Of a stretch of DNA of 12,503 nucleotides, positions 6,664-12,502 are shown piece after piece. The stretch is from positions 1 to 12,503 of the forward strand of contig CAKQXZ010000060.1 of assembly GCA_934292955.1 (NCBI GenBank). Reading direction: 5' to 3'. Numbering within the stretch: the stretch's first letter is position 1; each line of letters begins with the position of its first letter. The translations under genes were made by a program, and so were the position numbers. The notes below the pieces were generated by a model. That model was given only the letters and a program-made list of their open reading frames with translations. It did no database searches and was not told the DNA's origin. Origin of the DNA: an uncultured Clostridia bacterium (GTDB lineage Bacteria > Bacillota_A > Clostridia > Christensenellales > Borkfalkiaceae).

Positions 6664-7326
6664 CTACACTTTAAGAACAAAATGATTTTTATCGAAATCG
6701 ATCAGACCTTCTTTTTTCATTTTTCCGAGTTCGACGGATAAACCGCTACGCTCTACCGCAAGATAATCGGCAAGTTGCTGACGGGAAAAAGGAATGCAAA
6801 ATTCATATTTCCCTGTACGCTGCGCTTCAGCCGAGAGATAGGACATCAGTTTTGCGCGCGTTGTGCGTTGTCCCATATGCGTGAGTTTTTCGGAAAAGCG
6901 CAGATTTTTTTCGGCAAGTTCGCTAAGCAGATTGCGTATTATGCGCCTGTGATGTTCGCATGCCGAGGTGCATAAATTAAGAATACGCTTTACATTAAAA
7001 AACATAGCGGTAACGGCGGTTTCTGCCGAAACGGTTACGTTAAGAGCCGCGTTCTGAGCGCACGCATATGCTGCGGCAAAGGTCTGCCCCGCGCCCGATT
7101 TGGATATTATATTGCGGTTGCCCCATATATCTTCCTGCGTGATAAGTATGCTGCCCGACAAAATTAAACCTATAGAATCGGTAGTATCGCCCGCGCGCAG
7201 AATAAACTCGCCTTTAGAAAAATTCTTTTCCTTAGGGCTAAGACATGTAAGCATTGCCGAAATTTCTTCTTCCGAAACGCCCGAAAATAATTTTGAAGAG
7301 CGTATAACCGATAAAAATTCTTGCAT
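6664..7326 (-). CDS. Crp/Fnr-family transcriptional regulator
   Basis: The 220-residue protein has a cyclic-nucleotide-binding-like effector barrel (about 5-110, with KGEFILRAGD, IGLILSGSILI and GAGQTFAAAYA). A dimerisation helix spans about 112-145. A winged helix covers about 150-218, with recognition region FSRQQLADYLAVERSGLSVE. It lacks the N-terminal cysteine cluster of oxygen-sensing FNR: its Cys are at 28, 89, 119 and 123. The effector is therefore unknown and could be haem, a redox signal or a small ligand. The reading frame is open further upstream, but ATG 7326 is preferred: AAGGA lies about 6 nt before it, the protein then has the family's normal length, and the upstream codons run across the predicted promoters. 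The divergent ferredoxin-like gene and the dyad between them point to local, autoregulated control. Confidence 0.9.
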   Translation of the reverse strand: MQEFLSVIRSSKLFSGVSEEEISAMLTCLSPKEKNFSKGEFILRAGDTTDSIGLILSGSILITQEDIWGNRNIISKSGAGQTFAAAYACAQNAALNVTVSAETAVTAMFFNVKRILNLCTSACEHHRRIIRNLLSELAEKNLRFSEKLTHMGQRTTRAKLMSYLSAEAQRTGKYEFCIPFSRQQLADYLAVERSGLSVELGKMKKEGLIDFDKNHFVLKV

Positions 7327-7340
7327 AAAAATTCCTTTAT

Positions 7341-7354
7341 GTTGAAAATTCAAC
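7341..7354. promoter_or_regulatory. Candidate Crp/Fnr-type operator between regulator and ferredoxin genes
   Basis: GTTGAA (7341-7346) and TTCAAC (7349-7354) form a perfect inverted repeat with a 2-nt centre. The centre (7347.5) falls about 41.5 bp before the predicted ferredoxin start near 7389, the classical class II Crp/Fnr activator position. It lies about 9-22 nt downstream of the regulator's own predicted start near 7363, a position suited to repression. Binding by the neighbouring regulator is inferred from this geometry. Confidence 0.55.
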
Positions 7355-7369
7355 AGACTTATCGGAATA

Positions 7370-7398
7370 ATTGTAATATAATATAGGCACAAAGTCAA
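7370..7398 (-). promoter_or_regulatory. Promoter of the Crp/Fnr-type gene
   Basis: On the minus strand TTGACT (7398-7393) and TACAAT (7375-7370) are separated by exactly 17 bp. It overlaps the ferredoxin promoter on the other strand, so the two promoters probably compete for polymerase. Confidence 0.65.
7377..7382 (+). promoter_or_regulatory. -10 element of the ferredoxin-like gene
   Basis: TATAAT at 7377-7382 is a perfect -10, but no TTGACA-like hexamer sits 16-18 bp upstream (CAGACT at 7354-7359). A good -10 with a poor -35 next to a -41.5 dyad is the usual look of an activator-dependent promoter. Confidence 0.6.
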
Positions 7399-7410
7399 GG
7401 AGCGATTGTT

Positions 7411-8148
7411 ATGAAAAGAAGAATTATCGAAATAGACAGAGATAAATGCAACGGATGCGGAGCGTGCGCCAACGCCTGCCACGAAGGCGCGATAGGCATG
7501 GTCAATGGCAAAGCGCAACTTATGCGCGACGATTACTGCGACGGGTTAGGCGATTGTCTGCCCGCCTGCCCCACGAACGCCATCAGTTTTGTGGAACGCG
7601 AAGCCGCCGAATACGACGAAAAAGCAGTTATGGAAAATAAGCGCAAAAAAATGCAGGAACAAATGAAAAAAGAAGGCATGACTTTGCCCTGCGGTTGCCC
7701 CGGCAGTCAGTCAAGAAAAATTGCGCATGCGAACGACGAAAAAACGGAAAACAGCGACCAAAGAATTGCTTGCGCCGCGCCTGTGAGCAGACTTTCGCAA
7801 TGGCCGGTTCAGATAAAACTCGTACCCGTTAACGCATCCTATTTTGACAAAGCGAAACTGCTTATTGCAGCCGATTGCACCGCTTACGCTTACGCCGCTT
7901 TTCACGAACAATTCATTAAAGGGCGCATTACTCTGGTGGGCTGCCCTAAACTCGACGGCGTTGACTATTCGGAAAAGTTGACGGAAATAATTAAAAACAA
8001 CGATATTAAAAGCGTGACCGTTGTACGAATGGAAGTTCCCTGCTGCGGCGGGCTTGAAAACGCGGCGAAAACCGCTCTTAAAAACAGTGGGAAGTTTATT
8101 CCGTGGCAGGTTACGACTATATCCGTCGACGGAAAAATACTCGACTGA
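7411..8148 (+). CDS. Ferredoxin-like 4Fe-4S protein with cysteine-rich C-terminal domain
   Basis: The 245-residue protein begins with a dicluster ferredoxin domain. Cluster 1 is a standard CxxCxxCxxxC set (Cys13, 16, 19, 23, followed by His24). In the second motif, Cys43-DGLGD-Cys49-LPA-Cys53-P, Leu46 occupies the position of the usual second cysteine. A helical Lys/Met-rich linker (about 68-92) leads to CGCPGS (Cys94, 96). A globular domain (about 138-240) carries Cys156, GCPKLD (Cys178) and VPCCGG (Cys211, 212). I recall this whole architecture in anaerobes, often near Crp/Fnr regulators or hybrid-cluster protein genes, but no hcp lies in this window. No membrane segment is seen; a cytoplasmic electron-transfer or redox-sensing role is inferred. 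AAGGAG at 7397-7402 lies 8 nt before the ATG. It is divergent from the Crp-type regulator and followed by a terminator, so it is probably monocistronic. Confidence 0.88.
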   Translation: MKRRIIEIDRDKCNGCGACANACHEGAIGMVNGKAQLMRDDYCDGLGDCLPACPTNAISFVEREAAEYDEKAVMENKRKKMQEQMKKEGMTLPCGCPGSQSRKIAHANDEKTENSDQRIACAAPVSRLSQWPVQIKLVPVNASYFDKAKLLIAADCTAYAYAAFHEQFIKGRITLVGCPKLDGVDYSEKLTEIIKNNDIKSVTVVRMEVPCCGGLENAAKTALKNSGKFIPWQVTTISVDGKILD

Positions 8149-8210
8149 AATATACTTTAGAGATTGCAAACGAAGATATAGCCGCATTATTATAACGATA
8201 TACAAAAACG

Positions 8211-8243
8211 AAAGCGCAGGATTTTAAGGTCTTGCGCTTTTTT
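8211..8243. terminator. Bidirectional terminator between ferredoxin and nucleoside phosphorylase genes
   Basis: AAAGCGCAGGA (8211-8221) pairs with TCTTGCGCTTT (8230-8240), one G-T wobble, around an 8-nt loop. A T6 tail follows on the + strand and TTTCGTTTTTG on the minus strand. It closes both the ferredoxin unit and the long minus-strand operon. Confidence 0.88.
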
Positions 8244-8252
8244 GATCGGATA

Positions 8253-9014
8253 TTAAATTTCGACGGCGATTTTTATCGCCGCGTCAAATGTTTCTTTCTG
8301 GATATCGTGTTCGGCTTGATTGCCGAGATTTGACCTTTCCCACCCGTCGCCGTCAAATAAATCGCCCGCAAAAAAGAAGGTGTATAGTTCAAAACCGTAA
8401 TAATTGCAGACTGCCTGCAAGCCCGACGACTCCATTTCGACCGAAACGCAATCGTCCGCTCTTCTTTTATTCGCTTTGTTCTGTGTTTCCATGTATATGG
8501 CGTCTGTCGTCCATGACCTGCCGATTACATAAGGCAGATTGTGTTTTTCAAAGATTTCCGCAACTTTTCCGCAGTTTTTAATCTGAATATAATCGGACGG
8601 CTCGGCATAGTGATAAGACACGCCTTCGTCGCGATAGGAATAAGACGGAACAATCAACTTTCCGCTGCACTTTTCTTTGTTAAGCACGCCGCAAGAACCG
8701 TAAACAACAAACTTTGTCGCGCCCGATACATAATGCGCTTCGTACATTATTGCGGCGGCAACGCACGCGCCGATGGGGCTCATATAAAACAGCAGTTTTT
8801 TGCCGCCTATTTCAAAGAGATATATGTTGATTTCTCCGTTCGCAGTGCCTATCTGACCGATAATTTTACTTTCGTATTTTTCTGAAAACATTTTCAGCAC
8901 CTGCTCGGAAAAAGACACTATGCAAACGTCGGCATAATGTTTTTTTTCGCCGTAAAACGCGCTTATATCGATAAGCGGCTTGGATTTATTATCAAACGAA
9001 TCAATAATACTCAT
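8253..9014 (-). CDS. Nucleoside phosphorylase (uridine/purine phosphorylase family)
   Basis: PNP/UDP-family enzymes split nucleosides with phosphate into a base and ribose 1-phosphate, for salvage. In this 253-residue protein SPIGA (79-83) and VYGSCGVL (104-111) are the phosphate/ribose-binding strands. YRDEGVSYHY (127-136) is the base-side loop, WTTDAIYMET (168-177) precedes the active site, and VSVEMESSGLQAV (190-202) carries the family's VEMES-type ribose-binding glutamate. The aspartate near GDLFDGD (217-223) is the likely base-protonating residue. Length is normal. The pattern resembles uridine phosphorylase more than MTA/SAH nucleosidase, but specificity cannot be fixed by reading. AAGGT (9021-9025) lies 6 nt before ATG 9014. 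It is the last gene of the minus-strand cluster; the 89-nt gap before it contains no U-tailed hairpin, so read-through is likely, though an internal promoter is possible. Confidence 0.88.
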   Translation of the reverse strand: MSIIDSFDNKSKPLIDISAFYGEKKHYADVCIVSFSEQVLKMFSEKYESKIIGQIGTANGEINIYLFEIGGKKLLFYMSPIGACVAAAIMYEAHYVSGATKFVVYGSCGVLNKEKCSGKLIVPSYSYRDEGVSYHYAEPSDYIQIKNCGKVAEIFEKHNLPYVIGRSWTTDAIYMETQNKANKRRADDCVSVEMESSGLQAVCNYYGFELYTFFFAGDLFDGDGWERSNLGNQAEHDIQKETFDAAIKIAVEI

Positions 9015-9103
9015 TGTTTCACCTTAGGAATTCTTCTGTCCTGCGCGTCTGCGACAGTGATTTTGCAATATAAAATACTTTTTCACCGAATTCATTGTCG
9101 GTT

Positions 9104-9733
9104 TCATTCCGAACGCTCCAGTCCTGCAATATCCCCCGCCTGAATGGCAGAAATATTGCGTTTTATCTTTTCATAGTTCCAATCCCACCAGCGCAAAGTC
9201 AGAAGTTTTTCGATTGTTTCGCCATCGAACCTTTTGCGTATCGGTTTAGCGGGCACTCCGCCTACTATCGTGTAAGGCGGAACATCCTTTGTTACCACCG
9301 CCCGCGCGCCGATAATCGCGCCGTCACCGATTTTTACACCCGACATAATTACCGCTTCGTAACCTATCCACACATCGTTGCCTATTACGGTGTCGCCCTT
9401 GTTATCCCAAGCGTCGCAGATATTTTTTGCGTCAAGATCCCACTCGTCGAAGAAAATCGGAAATGTATAGGTTGACAAAGATTTCAGCGAATGATTGCCG
9501 CTCGTGAACAAAAACTTTGCGCCGCATGCTATAGAACAGAACTTACCGATTTTCAGCTTATCGCCGTTAACGGGATAATGATATAAAACGTTATTCTTCT
9601 CGAAATCGCGCGGGTCGTGAACGAAGTCATTATAAATCGTGTAGTCGCCGACTTCTATATTCGGCTGTGTTATAACGTCTTTAAGATAAACAATTTGTTT
9701 ATCGTGCGGACGGGGATAAATTTTATTTTTCAT
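9104..9733 (-). CDS. Vat/CatB-like xenobiotic O-acetyltransferase (hexapeptide repeat)
   Basis: These trimeric left-handed beta-helix enzymes acetylate hydroxyl groups of streptogramin A or chloramphenicol using acetyl-CoA. The 209-residue protein follows the Vat pattern closely: [11 protein letters not shown] (24-34), VLYHYP (49-54), [17 protein letters not shown] (58-74), and [15 protein letters not shown] (78-92) with His81 at the catalytic position. Hexapeptide coils follow ([34 protein letters not shown], 115-148), then the [17 protein letters not shown] turn and a WWDW C-terminal helix (182-185). Length matches Vat proteins. Chromosomal homologues are common in Clostridia and many have no proven resistance role, so the substrate is uncertain. 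Its ribosome binding site (AGAG) is weak, suggesting coupling to the upstream TfoX-domain gene 33 nt away. Confidence 0.88.
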   Translation of the reverse strand: MKNKIYPRPHDKQIVYLKDVITQPNIEVGDYTIYNDFVHDPRDFEKNNVLYHYPVNGDKLKIGKFCSIACGAKFLFTSGNHSLKSLSTYTFPIFFDEWDLDAKNICDAWDNKGDTVIGNDVWIGYEAVIMSGVKIGDGAIIGARAVVTKDVPPYTIVGGVPAKPIRKRFDGETIEKLLTLRWWDWNYEKIKRNISAIQAGDIAGLERSE

Positions 9734-9766
9734 GCTGATTTCTCTTTTTTTGAATACTTTTTTCTT

Positions 9767-10087
9767 TCACTTCATTGTTCTTTTTTTGGGCAAAGGTAAA
9801 TCGGCGTACGTTGCTTCAAACAGTTTTTTAAGAAAGTCTTTGTTGTCAATTTCGTCTGCAAGCAGCATTTCTTTGGCTCCGTCGTACGGAAAAACGCAAG
9901 CGGCTGCAGGCATAAGTTCCCGAGCCGATTTCGTTTTCTTTACGAGCAATCTGTCGTCATATATTCCGCCGACGATTTTGCCGCGATAGTAGATAATATA
10001 CTCGCCCATCATAGGTCTGTAAGAAATATCGTCTAAACCGCTTAACTGTTCCAGAATAAACTGGAGAAACTCTTTACTCGAAGCCAT
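9767..10087 (-). CDS. TfoX/Sxy N-terminal-domain protein
   Basis: The 106-residue protein is a stand-alone TfoX N-terminal domain. It has an N-terminal helix (SKEFLQFILEQL), the diagnostic RPMMGEYIIYYRGKIVGGIYDDRLLVK block (24-50), a second helix and the PYDGAKEML segment (67-75). In Gammaproteobacteria TfoX/Sxy turns on competence genes together with CRP. In Firmicutes such single-domain proteins are common and their role is not established, so competence should not be assumed. The ATG lies one base after the TAA of the 37-codon gene upstream (TAA-A-ATG), with only a weak GGTG ribosome binding site, so translational coupling is likely. The C-terminus is Lys/Arg-rich (LPKKRTMK). Confidence 0.88.
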   Translation of the reverse strand: MASSKEFLQFILEQLSGLDDISYRPMMGEYIIYYRGKIVGGIYDDRLLVKKTKSARELMPAAACVFPYDGAKEMLLADEIDNKDFLKKLFEATYADLPLPKKRTMK

Positions 10088-10088
10088 T

Positions 10089-10202
10089 TTATTTACACCA
10101 TTTTTTGCATTGCCCGATTCTTTCGCCGTTATCGCTTTGCTTCATCTCATAAGCAAAGTTATCCCATTCGTCGCACCTAAGCGCGCATCCTGATTCAATC
10201 AT
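10089..10202 (-). CDS. Small four-cysteine protein (37 aa)
   Basis: This short ORF lies in the gap between the GNAT and TfoX-domain genes. The 37-residue product has two matching pairs, Cys6-x3-Cys10 and Cys32-x3-Cys36, with aromatic residues Trp13, Phe16, Tyr18 and Trp35. Cysteine and tryptophan enrichment with symmetric spacing suggests a metal-binding or disulfide-bonded miniprotein. AAAGGAAAGG ends 8 nt before the ATG, the start follows the GNAT stop by 17 nt, and the stop is one base from the TfoX-domain ATG. These features argue for a real, coupled gene. I do not recognise a named family. It could alternatively be a surviving C-terminal piece of a longer protein. Confidence 0.6.
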   Translation of the reverse strand: MIESGCALRCDEWDNFAYEMKQSDNGERIGQCKKWCK

Positions 10203-10219
10203 AGTTATAACCTTTCCTT

Positions 10220-10846
10220 TCAGAATAACTGCCCGGGTAATTTCTTCTTTTCCTTATTCTGGAACGTCGCTTCAAAACGTTCAAAGTCTTCCGGGTTTTT
10301 TTCACAGACAAAATAACCTTCAGGGTCTTTATAAGTGCCGGAAATACCGTCAAGGAAGCCGGGAATCAACTCTTTGACGAGAAAATAATCCGCTTCAGGA
10401 TCATCGGCATAGCGCACGCCTTTCGTCTTTGCAGGGACAAAACCCGACTTTCCGTAAAACAGAATATTACCGGTAATCGCAAGCGCGCCGACACCCATTT
10501 CCTTGGCCTTTTCCATTGAATAGTCAAGCAATTTTTTGCCGTAACCCTGCCTTTTATATTCCGGCGCAATGCCAATGGGCCCGAAGGTCATAATCGGCAA
10601 CTTTCTTCCGTCGTCGCAATCGATTTCCGACCGCACATAAATAACCTGCCCGATAGGCTCGCCGTTTAATTCCATTACGAAGTCAAGCTCAGGCACAAAC
10701 GCGGGGTCGTTGCGATAACAATGCAATACATAATGTTCCGTACATCCCGGACGATAGACGTTCCAGAACGCTTCGCGAGTTAAATTTTCGACCTTTTTGT
10801 AATCTTCTTTTGTTTCGTTTCTTATGATAATTTTATTTTCTGTCAT
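10220..10846 (-). CDS. GNAT-family N-acetyltransferase
   Basis: GNAT enzymes move the acetyl group of acetyl-CoA to an amine on a small molecule or protein. The 208-residue product shows the N-terminal IIIRNETKEDYKKVENL strand-helix, a GPIGIAPEYKRQGYGKKLL block (89-107) with the acetyl-CoA-binding R/QxxGxG/A signature at 99-103, and the C-terminal FYGKSGFVPA motif (130-139). This layout resembles the YhbS-like subgroup. A longer C-terminal tail (about 150-208) is Lys/Glu-rich. The substrate is unknown. ATG 10846 comes 4 nt after the stop of the membrane-protein gene, with AAAGGA 8 nt upstream, consistent with one operon under the TetR-type regulator. Confidence 0.92.
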   Translation of the reverse strand: MTENKIIIRNETKEDYKKVENLTREAFWNVYRPGCTEHYVLHCYRNDPAFVPELDFVMELNGEPIGQVIYVRSEIDCDDGRKLPIMTFGPIGIAPEYKRQGYGKKLLDYSMEKAKEMGVGALAITGNILFYGKSGFVPAKTKGVRYADDPEADYFLVKELIPGFLDGISGTYKDPEGYFVCEKNPEDFERFEATFQNKEKKKLPGQLF

Positions 10847-10850
10847 GTTT

Positions 10851-11498
10851 TTATTCCTTTAATTTAATATATTTTTTATCGGTATCCGAGCAAAAAAGAT
10901 GAATACCGAGAGCAGCATTGAAACCCGTTGCAGCAAAAACGCTGAAACGTTCTACAACGCCGAAATATTTTGACGGCACGATTTTCATTCCGAGCGCACC
11001 GACAAGCATCATAATAAGAGCAACCGCGGCGCAGATACCGTAAGAACGGCAATCTTTATTCTTTGCGCCTGCGATTATGATAACCGTAAGCGACGCGATT
11101 GATAAAAGCACTACCGCTGCAGTTACCGCCATGTGCATAACGTCCTGAAAAGCCCCCGCATAACCGCTTTCCGATAACGGGAACATTCTGTAACCTATGG
11201 CGGAAATCCACTCCATAACCGCAAACAGATAAACGCCCGTTCTGAGCAGTTTTGTTTTCTGCCCGCTTATTCCTATACAAACGACCGTTGCGCAAACAAC
11301 TTCGCACACGTTATAAAACGCGGTAAGTTGATTCCACAGCGCAAGCGAAGGCGCGTTTACCGCGCTTAAATCGCTTACGGCTTGCGAAAGCCAATCGTAA
11401 CCGGGATATGCAAGCGGAGCAAATACAACCGCAACCGTATAGGAAAGAAAGCTGACAATGCCGAGCAATCCCAGCTTTTGCAGCAATGTTTTTTTCAT
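10851..11498 (-). CDS. DUF998-type integral membrane protein
   Basis: The 215-residue product has about six hydrophobic segments (roughly 10-30, 60-80, 85-105, 120-145, 153-172 and 182-203). Short polar loops separate them, and the C-terminus is charged (SDTDKKYIKLKE). The conserved-looking YDWLSQAVSDLSA stretch (34-46) and the GYRMFPLSE loop (102-110) match what I recall of DUF998 proteins, whose biochemical role is unknown. Its ATG overlaps the TetR gene stop by 4 nt (ATGA), with GGGA just upstream, a strong sign of translational coupling. A membrane protein directly after a TetR repressor is often its main target, for example in export or envelope stress, but this protein has no obvious transporter motif. 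Confidence 0.82.
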   Translation of the reverse strand: MKKTLLQKLGLLGIVSFLSYTVAVVFAPLAYPGYDWLSQAVSDLSAVNAPSLALWNQLTAFYNVCEVVCATVVCIGISGQKTKLLRTGVYLFAVMEWISAIGYRMFPLSESGYAGAFQDVMHMAVTAAVVLLSIASLTVIIIAGAKNKDCRSYGICAAVALIMMLVGALGMKIVPSKYFGVVERFSVFAATGFNAALGIHLFCSDTDKKYIKLKE

Positions 11499-12142
11499 TT
11501 GTTCCCGCCCCCGTTCAACATTCCGACGTGAACCATATTATAGAACAAATACACGTGCCGTTTTAATTTTTCAAGACATTCGGCTTCTCTTTCGGGTTGG
11601 CGATCGCAAATGCCTATTAAAGTAATAACCGGCGAAACATACATAAGCGCAAGCGCGTTCACGTCGCCGTCTCGGATAACCCCCGCAGCAATCAGGCTTT
11701 TGAAAATTTCGGCGTGATAGTCGACAAGCCGCTCCGAAAAACGTTTCGTATAAAGTTCTCCGAATTTCGGAGAGCGGAACTGCTCTATCGTCATCATTTT
11801 ACGGAACCTGCGTATGTTGTCGTTATGAAGCGAGTAATCGAATATCTGCCGTACTTTTTCAAACAATTCATTCTCGCCGATCGTCATCATCATAGGAACA
11901 TCCGCCGACGCACTCTGGACGTGGATATCTATTTTATCGGTATCCTTTTCATATTTCAAAGCCGTGGTTTCAACAATCGCGTCGAAAATCGACTGCTTAC
12001 TCGGAAAATGATTATAAAGCGACGGGGCTTTTATCCCTACCGCCGCAGCAATCTCTCCTACGCTGACGGCGTCATATCCACGCTCCGAAAACAGTTCGAG
12101 CGCTTTGTCTATAATTCTCTGCTTTGTGTCTTCATGTTTCAT
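11495..12142 (-). CDS. TetR/AcrR-family transcriptional repressor
   Basis: The 215-residue protein begins with the standard TetR DNA-binding domain (5-52): TKQRIIDKALELFSERGYDA, then VSVGEIAAAVGIKAPSLYNHF and PSKQSIFDAIV. The rest (60-210) is a helical ligand/dimer domain of ordinary length with an unrecognised ligand. A Met-rich patch (VPMMMTIG, 82-89) lies in an early helix. ATG 12142 follows GGAA by a few nt. A perfect palindrome just upstream covers its own predicted transcription start, so autorepression is likely. It is the first gene of a tightly packed minus-strand cluster reaching to 8253, which would make it the repressor of the whole operon. Confidence 0.92.
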   Translation of the reverse strand: MKHEDTKQRIIDKALELFSERGYDAVSVGEIAAAVGIKAPSLYNHFPSKQSIFDAIVETTALKYEKDTDKIDIHVQSASADVPMMMTIGENELFEKVRQIFDYSLHNDNIRRFRKMMTIEQFRSPKFGELYTKRFSERLVDYHAEIFKSLIAAGVIRDGDVNALALMYVSPVITLIGICDRQPEREAECLEKLKRHVYLFYNMVHVGMLNGGGNK

Positions 12143-12157
12143 ATCTGTTCCAAACTA

Positions 12158-12173
12158 ACTAACGTTCGTTAGT
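12158..12173. promoter_or_regulatory. TetR-type operator palindrome
   Basis: ACTAACG (12158-12164) and CGTTAGT (12167-12173) form a perfect 16-bp inverted repeat with a 2-nt centre. The predicted start of the tetR promoter (near 12170) lies inside it. Size, symmetry and position fit a TetR-family operator blocking initiation. A further ACTAA at 12154-12158 extends the site on one side. Confidence 0.75.
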
Positions 12174-12176
12174 ATA

Positions 12177-12206
12177 AGTATAAAACAAACGACTTATATT
12201 TGTCAA
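12177..12206 (-). promoter_or_regulatory. Promoter of the tetR operon
   Basis: On the minus strand a perfect TTGACA (12206-12201) and TATACT (12182-12177) are 18 bp apart. A second TATACT copy follows immediately (12176-12171) but would need a 24-bp spacer. This is the only strong promoter seen for the minus-strand genes down to 8253. Confidence 0.75.
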
Positions 12207-12360
12207 GTTTTTTGAGAGTATTCTTTTATTATTTTTGTTTATTCAATATGAAAGAACGCGAAGTCGTCAGTTCGAGTCCTGTTTTTTGAAAAACAGGTCA
12301 AAATACTATTCTTAAATTCAGATATTTCGCGAAATGCGCAAAAAGAGTAAAAATAGCAAC
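12207..12360. other. Gene-free stretch with tRNA-like scrap and palindromes
   Basis: No convincing coding sequence is seen. AGTCGTCAGTTCGAGTCC (12262-12279) resembles the variable loop and T arm of a + strand tRNA, but the 3' half of the T stem does not pair. It runs directly into a hairpin whose arms are CCTGTTTT (12278-12285) and AAAACAGG (12290-12297). A 12-bp perfect palindrome ATTTCGCGAAAT lies at 12324-12335. The pieces could be a degraded tRNA or an old insertion scar. Confidence 0.4.
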
Positions 12361-12397
12361 AAAAAAGCACAAGACCTGCTAAATCTTGTGCTTTTTT
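12361..12397 (-). terminator. Terminator of the tRNA-Thr gene
   Basis: A 14-bp stem (12361-12374 with 12384-12397) contains AGCACAAGA/TCTTGTGCT and a 9-nt loop. T tails lie on both strands; the minus-strand tail follows the tRNA 3' end by about 30 nt. Confidence 0.85.
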
Positions 12398-12426
12398 TGT
12401 TTTGTAGCTTTTTCGTACTACAAAGA

Positions 12427-12502
12427 TGGAGCTACTGGCCGGATTTGAACCGGCGACCTGCTGATTACGAATCAGCTGCTCTACCGACTGAGCCACAGTA
12501 GC
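12427..12502 (-). tRNA. tRNA-Thr (anticodon CGT)
   Basis: The minus strand folds into a complete 76-nt cloverleaf. The acceptor stem is GCTACTG/CAGTAGC, the D arm is GCTC...GAGC, and the anticodon arm is GCTGA-TTCGTAA-TCAGC with anticodon CGT (12469-12467). The variable loop is AGGTC and the T arm is GCCGG-TTCAAAT-CCGGC. Discriminator U and an encoded CCA end the gene. It reads the ACG threonine codon. Its promoter lies beyond the window, so it may be the last of a tRNA cluster. Confidence 0.95.

Noticed and set aside
7327..7518. 64-residue upstream extension of the Crp/Fnr-family protein
   Set aside because: It would overlap the divergent ferredoxin gene and both predicted promoters, resembles no Crp/Fnr N-terminus, and a good ribosome binding site supports the internal ATG at 7326.
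9015..9103. Possible internal promoter before the nucleoside phosphorylase gene
   Set aside because: The minus strand has AT-rich -10-like sequence (TTTTATATT) but no matching -35 at proper spacing. The only nearby hairpin (CTGTC/GACAG) has five pairs and no T tail, so neither a promoter nor a terminator can be supported.
12239..12496. 85-residue minus-strand ORF beginning MAQSVEQLIRNQQVAGSNPA
   Set aside because: Its N-terminal part is a translation of the tRNA-Thr gene; this peptide type is a well-known artefact of reading tRNAs as protein. The rest lies over the terminator and non-coding DNA.
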